A stretch of 64,000 bases of DNA from Anastrepha obliqua. Its lineage: Eukaryota; Arthropoda; Insecta; Diptera; Tephritidae. How positions within the stretch are numbered: the stretch's first letter is position 1; each line of letters begins with the position of its first letter. Made by a program: the position numbers and the translations under genes. Below, one piece after another: positions 57,885 to 64,000 of the stretch. Location of the stretch: the NCBI RefSeq assembly GCF_027943255.1, contig NC_072892.1:29969792-30033791 (forward strand), read 5' to 3'. A model generated the notes under the pieces. That model had not been told where the DNA came from. It did no database searches and saw only the letters and a list, made by a program, of their open reading frames with translations.

Positions 57885-58199
57885 CAGAAGCTATGCATAT
57901 ATTTCCTTTTAACACCCATAAATTAAATTATTTGCCAGCTTCCACTTTTTTCCAACATTTTTTTTCTAAGTGAATACTTTTGATTCCCTATTTTTATGGA
58001 ACTATTTACAATAATTTATATGCAATTTTTATTTTTAAGATAAAACTGCAAATTTTAGATAGAACTTTTATTAAAAATGCGTCAACATATTTTACAAAAT
58101 AACAAAAAAATATGACGCGTTTCGAGGATCAATATGAGGGGCTTTATTCTGTATCACGCCTCGAAAGTTGATTCTCTTCGAATTTACCACCTTGACCAA
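57885..58199. other. AT-rich spacer, no gene
   Basis: No coding signal seen. Part may be the 3' flank of the mariner relic that follows; no inverted end was found for it. Confidence 0.4.
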
Positions 58200-59400
58200 A
58201 AATTTCCAGGAAATGCAAAATACAAATTATTCCTCAAATATGATATTATCGCCTTCAAAGTAGTTCCCATCAACTGCAACGCACTTATGCCAGCCTTTGA
58301 CTCAGCTCTCGAAACATTTCTGGAACTCTATTTTCATTCATCTGCAGAATATTCTGGCTAAACACCATCAGTAACGACGCACTGTGTGATTAACGAACGA
58401 AGAACCCATGCTTAGGCAAATCAAATGCATAAAGTGGTGATGGATAGGTCACACAATGAGAAAACCTCCAGATAGCATCACGAGAATGGCTCGGGGATTG
58501 GACCCCGCAAGGGAGCAGAGGTCGCGGTCGACCAAAAAATACTTGGAGAAGGGCGATGCTGCGCGAACTAGCAGATGCCGACATCTCATGAGACGGTGTA
58601 AAAACAACAGCACAGAACAGTGTACGATGGAAGAGTCTTGTCCAAGCCCTATACTTCCGAGAGGAATGAATAAGGAAAATCGCAACCATCAGAGCCGTCT
58701 TACATTTTTCCATAACTTCCTTTTGGCTGTTCCAAACACGTTCGCTGTGGTGTGTTTTTGACTCGAGCAAACAAAAAAATCGCAGGCAACCAGATCAGGT
58801 GAATTTGATGGCTGTTGAATGGTTTTCGTTTCGTTTTTGGTCAAAAATTCACTCATAACACACCCTCGCACAGTGCCATCATTGCGAGGGTGTGTTAAGT
58901 CCACGAATTCATTTGCACCAATCCTTTCTTTTTTGGCGAATTACTTCACGTAAACGTCTCATAACGCCCAAATTATAGAATCCTTATTACCTGTCTAACC
59001 TTTGGGCAAAAATTCGTAAAATACAGTTGTAATCTATAAAAACCGTGAGCGTCGCTTTCTTGTTTGACTGAAAACGACGGTGGTTTTTGGTCTTAGTACA
59101 CTCTCTCGCCTGTTATCTGGATTGCGCGTCGTATCCAGTAACGATGCGTTTGATGAATGTTCGGTCGGATTCAGTCTTGGACATCATTTCTTTGGCGATA
59201 TCAACGTTGCCCTCTTTTTGCATGAAATTCAGGTTCAGCAGCAACATGGCGCAAACCAGAATGATTAACTACAATTTCTTCAACGGTTCTACATATAAGC
59301 AATATTCAAGTCCTGTGCCAGTTCTCTGATGGTTAATTTGCGGTTATTGATCAACTTTTTTTTTCAACTTTCACTAATTACAGTATCTCGGGAAGTATTT
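58200..59400 (-). pseudogene. Mariner transposase relic split by a retrotransposon fragment
   Basis: Read on the minus strand from 59400: KLTIRELAQDLNIAY, LNLNFMQKEGNVDIAKEMMS, FIKRIVTGYDAQSR (first Asp block, GDE changed to GYD), then QQPSNSPDLVACDFF (third Asp) at about 58830-58790, and after the interruption at 58395-58680 the tail WHKCVAVDGNYFEGDN near 58260-58310. Many frame breaks. The second Asp block is not recognisable. Confidence 0.78.
58395..58680 (+). pseudogene. Non-LTR retrotransposon C-terminus inserted in the mariner relic
   Basis: Across two frames the + strand reads IKWWWIGHTMRKPPDSITRM then RGRGRPKNTWRRAML, RELADADISWDGVKTTAQNS and VRWKSLVQALYFREE with a stop near 58672. 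This WIGH..RK...GRPK-TWRR style is the ORF2 end of RTE-like or related retrotransposons. It lies opposite to, and inside, the mariner relic, so it arrived later, probably as a 5'-truncated copy. Confidence 0.8.
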
Positions 59401-59661
59401 AAAGGTATGCAATGAGCCTTATCTGCTTTTTTTATGCTCTCAAATGGAGGCAGAAAATCAAAAGTTTTCGCAAAATATTTACTAGAATTTGCACCAAAAA
59501 CTGGCATCTTTGATAGAGAATAAATTTATAAAGAATCATAAATCCACTAAGTCGGTTTTGGTGTTAGTTTACACATATCCAAGCTTTCTGTAGAATATTT
59601 TAGAGAGTAGGTGGAGTGAAGTGTTAAGCAACAACATTTTTCAAAAGATGTAAGTGTATTA
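59401..59661. other. Spacer, no gene
   Basis: AT-rich sequence between two mariner relics; no feature seen. Confidence 0.4.
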
Positions 59662-60268
59662 CACAAGGTGAAGTCCAAAATAAGCAAGACTTGCGTAATA
59701 AAAATGTTTTTGATGGCGCCATCCTTTTATTGAGTTAGTGCGTTGGAAGTTACATCCCTATACTGACTGACCAGTGAGACTATGGTGTCATTCGGTTCGG
59801 TACAACATTATATCTTATATCATTTTGAAGCGTTTGTTGCATCGCATTCGTTGAATTCGCCCTGAATAGAGCGAAGGAGGAAGGAGGCGCTTATAATGCA
59901 CCATCTCAGCGATCCACTCTTGTGACTGCTTTTTTGACTAGAAATCGCATTTTAGCCATCAATCACTCACCGTATTCGCCTGATATAGCTCCCTGTTCTA
60001 CCTAATCGGTAAATTGCATTAGGCCATGAAAGGAAAACGTTTTACGCCCGTAGAGGCCATCCAAAAGGCTTGTACCGACATCCTGAAGGACATGCCGCAT
60101 TCCGGTCAATGACCTTAAACATTCTTTCGAAAAACTTTTAGATCGCGCAATACAGTGTATCGAGGTCAGAGAGGACTATTTTGAATAAATAAGCTCGAAG
60201 TTATCAGAACGAAGCTCCTGGCTATTCTATTTTAGCTCAGTCTTTTTTATTTTGGACTTCATCTTGTA
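59662..60268 (+). mobile_element. Internally deleted mariner-like element, 607 bp
   Basis: The left end CACAAGGTGAAGTCCAAAAT and right end (reverse) TACAAGATGAAGTCCAAAAT are inverted repeats with TA at 59660-59661 and 60269-60270. The interior holds transposase C-terminal pieces: SPYSPDIAPCS (third Asp block, damaged), HEAMKGKRFTPVEAIQKAC-like MKGKRFTPVEAIQKACTDIL across one frame change, and LLDRAIQCIEVREDYFE with a stop. The first two catalytic blocks are missing. It differs in sequence from the other mariners in the window. Confidence 0.8.
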
Positions 60269-60450
60269 TATACGAGTACATACGTATAAGAGGCGTGGAA
60301 ATGAATTTCTCGTAAGCACATTAATTTTTTATCAGCGACCTGCCCAATAGGTTTCTTTAAATTATACACAACAATTTCACGACGGAAAGCACCCTTGGTA
60401 AATCTGCGAAGTCAACCCGTTCAATACGGATTTAGATTAGCAGATCCTAA

Positions 60451-61721
60451 TGTCCGGGCAAAAAGTAAGGTGAATTTATTTGCCAAACTTCGCCGGATTA
60501 AAATTTCGCTCTAGTTATTTTTTTCATGAGTTGGCAGCACTGTTAATAATATCTGGGCCAACTTTCATGTGAATGTCATTATAAGTAATATATGTATTTA
60601 CGCTTGTGTTTACCACACGAACAAGAGTGCATTTTTCGATTTTTACAATATCTGATTTGATTGAGCAGAGAAGTGCCATCAAATTATGTTTGCGGAATGA
60701 AATTTCGGCTGCGGAAACGTTTAGCATGTTGCAGAAGGCATTTGGTAATTCGACCATGTCGCAGAAAAATGTTTATAAGTGGTACAAAGACTTCAAAGAG
60801 GGTCGATAACGTGTTGATGACTTGGAGCGCTCCGGACGACCATCGACGTCAACAGATGACCAACACGTCAATAAAGTGAAGGAGTTAGTGACCTTACTGA
60901 TATGATCGGAATATCAGAAGGATCTATGAAAACTATTTTGAAAGACCATTTGGGCCTACGAAAAGTCAAATCTCGTTTGGTACCGAAAACTCTCAATTTC
61001 TTGGAAAAAAGTCGTCGCGTTGATGTGTGTGAAACAATGCTTTCAGACTATCAGGACAAGCTCAAATGCATCATTACGGGAGATGAGACTTGGATTTATG
61101 CTTACGACCCTGAAACAACCGACCAATAAAGCGAATATCGTGCTGGCGAGGCCAGACCGAAAAGAGCACGTCAAAGTCGTTCAAAAATAAAGGTCATGAT
61201 GACAGTTTTTTTCGTTTTTTTTTTGTGTGGTGCACTATGAATTCCTTCCACCTGGACAAACTGTTAATAAGGAATATTATTTGAGCGTTATGCGTCGTTT
61301 ACGTGAAGCAAGTCGTCTAAAAAAACCAGAATTATGGGCTAACAACTCTTGGTTTTTGCATCACGATAATGCACCGTCTCACACTGCACTCGTTCTTTGT
61401 GACCATTTCGCCAAAAATTCCACGCATATCGTTCCGTAACCACCGTATTCACCTGATTTGGCTCCGTGAGACTTCTGGCTATTCCCAAAACTCAAGAGAC
61501 CACTTCGGGGAACGCGTTTCGAGTCGATTGAGGAGATAAAAGCTGAATCAAAGATGGTGCTGATGGCTATACCTGGAATGGACTATTTGGCATGTTTCGG
61601 GGATTGGAAAAATCGTTGGCATAAGTGTATTTCATCGATAGGGGATTATTTTGATTGATTTACAAGAATAAATAAAGATTTTTCATTTAACAACCAAATT
61701 CACCTTACTTTTTGCCAACAG
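60451..61721 (+). mobile_element. Full-length mariner (DD34D), multiply broken
   Basis: The inverted ends share GGCAAAAAGTAAGGTGAATT; TA lies at 60449-60450 and 61722-61723, with 1-2 bases of length difference at the tips. Transposase on +: SAAETFSMLQKAFGNSTMSQ then KNVYKWYKDFKEGR and a stop near 60808; GLRKVKSRLVPKTLNFLEKS; CIITGDETWIYAYDPETTDQ (first Asp) and a stop at 61127; EFLPPGQTVNKEYYLSVMRR; WFLHHDNAPSHTALVL (second Asp); SPDLAP*DFWLFPKLKRPLR (third Asp next to a stop); and WHKCISSIGDYFD. I count 34 residues between the second and third Asp. At least four stops or frame breaks. Confidence 0.87.
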
Positions 61722-61974
61722 TATAGAGAGGGTGCGGATAAATTGGAACGCTTTTTTCGCCAAAAACTTTTGTACAATGAACGAGAAATGTTCCAGTCGT
61801 GCTCGCCGGTAAATGCGTACCCACAGCTTCTTCACACCGCCGAAATAAAACTGTCCTCTCTATGCGGCAGAAATATATTCAGCATTACTGATTCCGCGGA
61901 TATCAAATAATACTAAACAACATTATCTTCCTGTTTTATTTGGCCGCTCACCATCCTTTTTCAATCATCCAAAT

Positions 61975-62330
61975 TTTTTGCCAAATCTGCGTTTTTTAAA
62001 TCATTTGAGAAGAGTAATATGTAATTGCTTATACAATATAGAACTGGAAGAGAGGAAAATTCTAGCATACCTTTTATGTTCTTGCCCTGCATTAGCTAGA
62101 ACCCGAATGAAATGCTTAGGAGCACTACAATATGAGAAGTTAGAATGTCTCTCGAGGTTTGAGCTTCAGGGCTCACTTAGATTGGCAGGGCGCAGGCTTA
62201 CTATATTATAAGTAGGTACAATAAGTCTACTACAAAGAAATATAAAGGTCAAGCTCTATCTGGTACAACTAAGGACCAATAGGACTATGTGATCGCTTTC
62301 AGCCAGCCAGGTCAACCTAACCTCATAGAA
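61975..62330 (+). pseudogene. Non-LTR retrotransposon 3' end fragment
   Basis: The + frame 61978-62211 ends KILAYLLCSCPALARTRMKC then LGALQYEKLECLSRFELQGS and a stop; CSCPALARTRMK is the C-terminal zinc-finger-like end of Jockey-type ORF2. The following ~120 bp (GGTACAACTAAGGACCAATA, CAGGTCAACCTAACCTCA) look like a Jockey-type 3' UTR and tail. Everything upstream of the last ~70 codons is missing. Confidence 0.65.
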
Positions 62331-62889
62331 TATATTTCAAGGCTCCTGGAATTTCTAATTGTGAAGTATAAAATGCCACCTTGTAGAGTCACAAAAGAAT
62401 CTATGGTAATTTTTTTCAACGTTTGAGAGAACGAGACTGTGTTTATCGGCATAATAAAATGAGCTCAGTTGAGAAAATGGTTTTAAACATCACAGTCCTT
62501 TCTTTTGTGTGATAGCCTGTATCGCACTACGATAACCCTGGTAATATGGTATTCGTATGTGTGCTACTTATTTTCCTTGATTCCCTCTTAAAGTTGAGTA
62601 CTGAGTAAGCATCATTAAGTGATAAGATTTAAATACTCGAAGCACCTAATTTCGCCAGAATATTTAAAGAAATATTTATTGAAGTAAATGTGTCACGCTT
62701 CAACCAGATCGTAATGTTTAAAACTCTTTATTGCCTCCATTGCCGAGTACCCGGTGACGTGCCAGCCGAAGTTGATCGCACAATTTAGTTTTTCATCATA
62801 GCAGATTGGTCAAACTTTGTAATCTATCATTGTTGAATGTGCAGAACGCAGAGGTGTGGCCAATATCAGACCGTTAACCGATTCTTAGC
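62331..62889. other. Noncoding, no gene
   Basis: No conserved frame and no repeat recognised, apart from the approach to the retrotransposon scrap at 62890. Confidence 0.4.
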
Positions 62890-63014
62890 GAATAAAGATC
62901 CAGCGGCTACGTTGGCTGGCGCCGGTTAGCACGAGAAAGAAACGTCTGGGGCGCTTTGTTAAACTCGGCCAAAATCGCGTAAACGCTTATCGCGCCAATT
63001 AAGAAGAAGAAGAA
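62890..63014 (+). pseudogene. Non-LTR ORF2 C-terminal scrap with GAA tail
   Basis: AATAAAGATCCAGCGGCTAC then GTTGGCTGG, a junction, and TTAGCACGAGAAAGAAACGT through to CGCGCCAATTAAGAAGAAGA. From memory, the ORF2 end of a common tephritid retrotransposon reads this way but with ~150 bp between GTTGGCTGG and the next block, so an internal deletion at about 62920 is inferred. It ends in AAGAAGAAGAAGAA, a simple-repeat tail. Confidence 0.5.
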
Positions 63015-64000
63015 CCGGGATCATGATAACGGTTTGTTGACGAAAAAACTGAGATTGTGTTGGTGTTGTACGAAGCAAATTAACGCAACACCTCTCCTCT
63101 TATATTACTTCGTTACCATCTGATTCGTCTGATTGGTGCAGTGTCCTTGCTGGTATTCTATCATTCTTCCGTTGCCTCTTCTCTGCAACTTTGGCAAAAG
63201 CCGTTGAATAGGAGGCCCATAGTCTTTCCGTGTACATCCATTAGACAGTTTTAGTATACCTAACTCGGAATTGAACTAATTAAACTAATTAAAGTTTTTT
63301 CATGGACACATGGAGCACATATGCCAATTCCCTTTTATTGAACTGATTTACCTAAGTCAGCTCGTGCAAAAATATCCACAGCGCAGATTCGATTTTGGGC
63401 TTCCTGTATTGCTGCTAAGGGACTTAGGTTTTGTGATGGCTCTTTACGTTACTATCACCACTTACAATATCGGTTTGCTTGGATCAATCAGTAGATTTCA
63501 GCTTGTCTCTTAGGAATTCTTTCGAATGCTTGCTAAAATAGGAGAAAATGGTCAGTTTTCAGAAATGGTATTCAATGGTGGTGGCCAATTCTGCGCTTTC
63601 TCCAGGGCTAAATTGCATTGAATCTGATTGCTGCGCAGTTTGCTGTAGAAAATCACTCGAAACTCAAACCTTTTACTAAAATAAGTCGTCATATATTTTC
63701 TTGCTATGCTATGCAATTCAAATGGAATGAATAACTTTGTGCTGAAACTAAAATCGAAATATATTTATAAAGATTCCTTCAAGATATTCGCCCTTCCTTT
63801 GCTTCTTAGTTTAGTTGTTTGCCAGTAAAGTTTGTGTATTCGTTTATAATTATTTTAGGGAATTTAATTATTTGCTGATTCATTAGTTTATTTATTCATC
63901 TAATACAACTTTCTTACACTTTGAGAATGTACAAAATAATATTTTACTAGGAAATTGTATGTATGCACATATGTAGGTATGTATAAAATATTACAGCTGG
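63015..64000. other. Noncoding right edge, no gene
   Basis: AT-rich with no supported gene. The 67-aa frame at 63310-63513 has no motif. The last 40 bp are a TATG-type microsatellite. Confidence 0.45.

Overview
The window looks like a nuclear contig from a higher fly, most likely a tephritid fruit fly. The evidence is short introns (55-124 bp) with GT-AG borders, AT-rich intergenic DNA, three conserved metazoan genes, a DD41D (rosa-type) mariner-like element of a kind described from tephritids, and a tRNA-derived repeat that I recall from tephritid genomes. The species call is inference. There is no sign of bacterial genes, CRISPR arrays or rRNA.

Layout. 1-13.4 kb: AT-rich, strikingly A-biased + strand with no credible gene, one old SINE copy, a 51-bp minisatellite, microsatellites and a ~187-bp tandem duplication. 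It may be a long 3' UTR or intron of a gene outside the window (inference). 13.4-18.6 kb: an internally deleted mariner, a mariner 3' fragment, a large foldback repeat and a local duplication. 18.6-29.8 kb: the gene block. It holds mRpL40 (+, three exons), the prefoldin subunit 3 gene mgr (-, three exons) and the SNF2-family gene lodestar/TTF2 (+, six exons), whose third intron carries a deleted mariner-like element. 30-63 kb: a transposon graveyard. In order it contains a 2.2-kb TIR element of a cut-and-paste type; a four-deep nest of Tc1/mariner elements (32.7-37.3 kb); a decayed ~2.4-kb TE-like gene with a FEN/XPG-like nuclease pattern and a Cys-rich tail; a Tc1 pseudo-element with IR/DR-style repeats; an apparently intact hAT element with an exact 8-bp target duplication; two MITE-like elements; many non-LTR retrotransposon fragments (RT and RNase H pieces on both strands); and at least five further mariner relics.

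The three host genes are housekeeping genes (mitochondrial translation, cytoskeletal protein folding, transcription termination and chromatin). Nothing in the sequence shows that they work together. The upstream region of mRpL40 has an exact DRE palindrome (TATCGATA), which lies in a stretch resembling hAT ends.

The most interesting objects are the intact hAT element, whose subterminal arrays contain DRE sites; the nested set of four Tc1/mariner lineages; and the decayed nuclease-CXC element. All exon borders were read by eye from splice signals and frame continuity. All family names rest on remembered motifs, with no database search.
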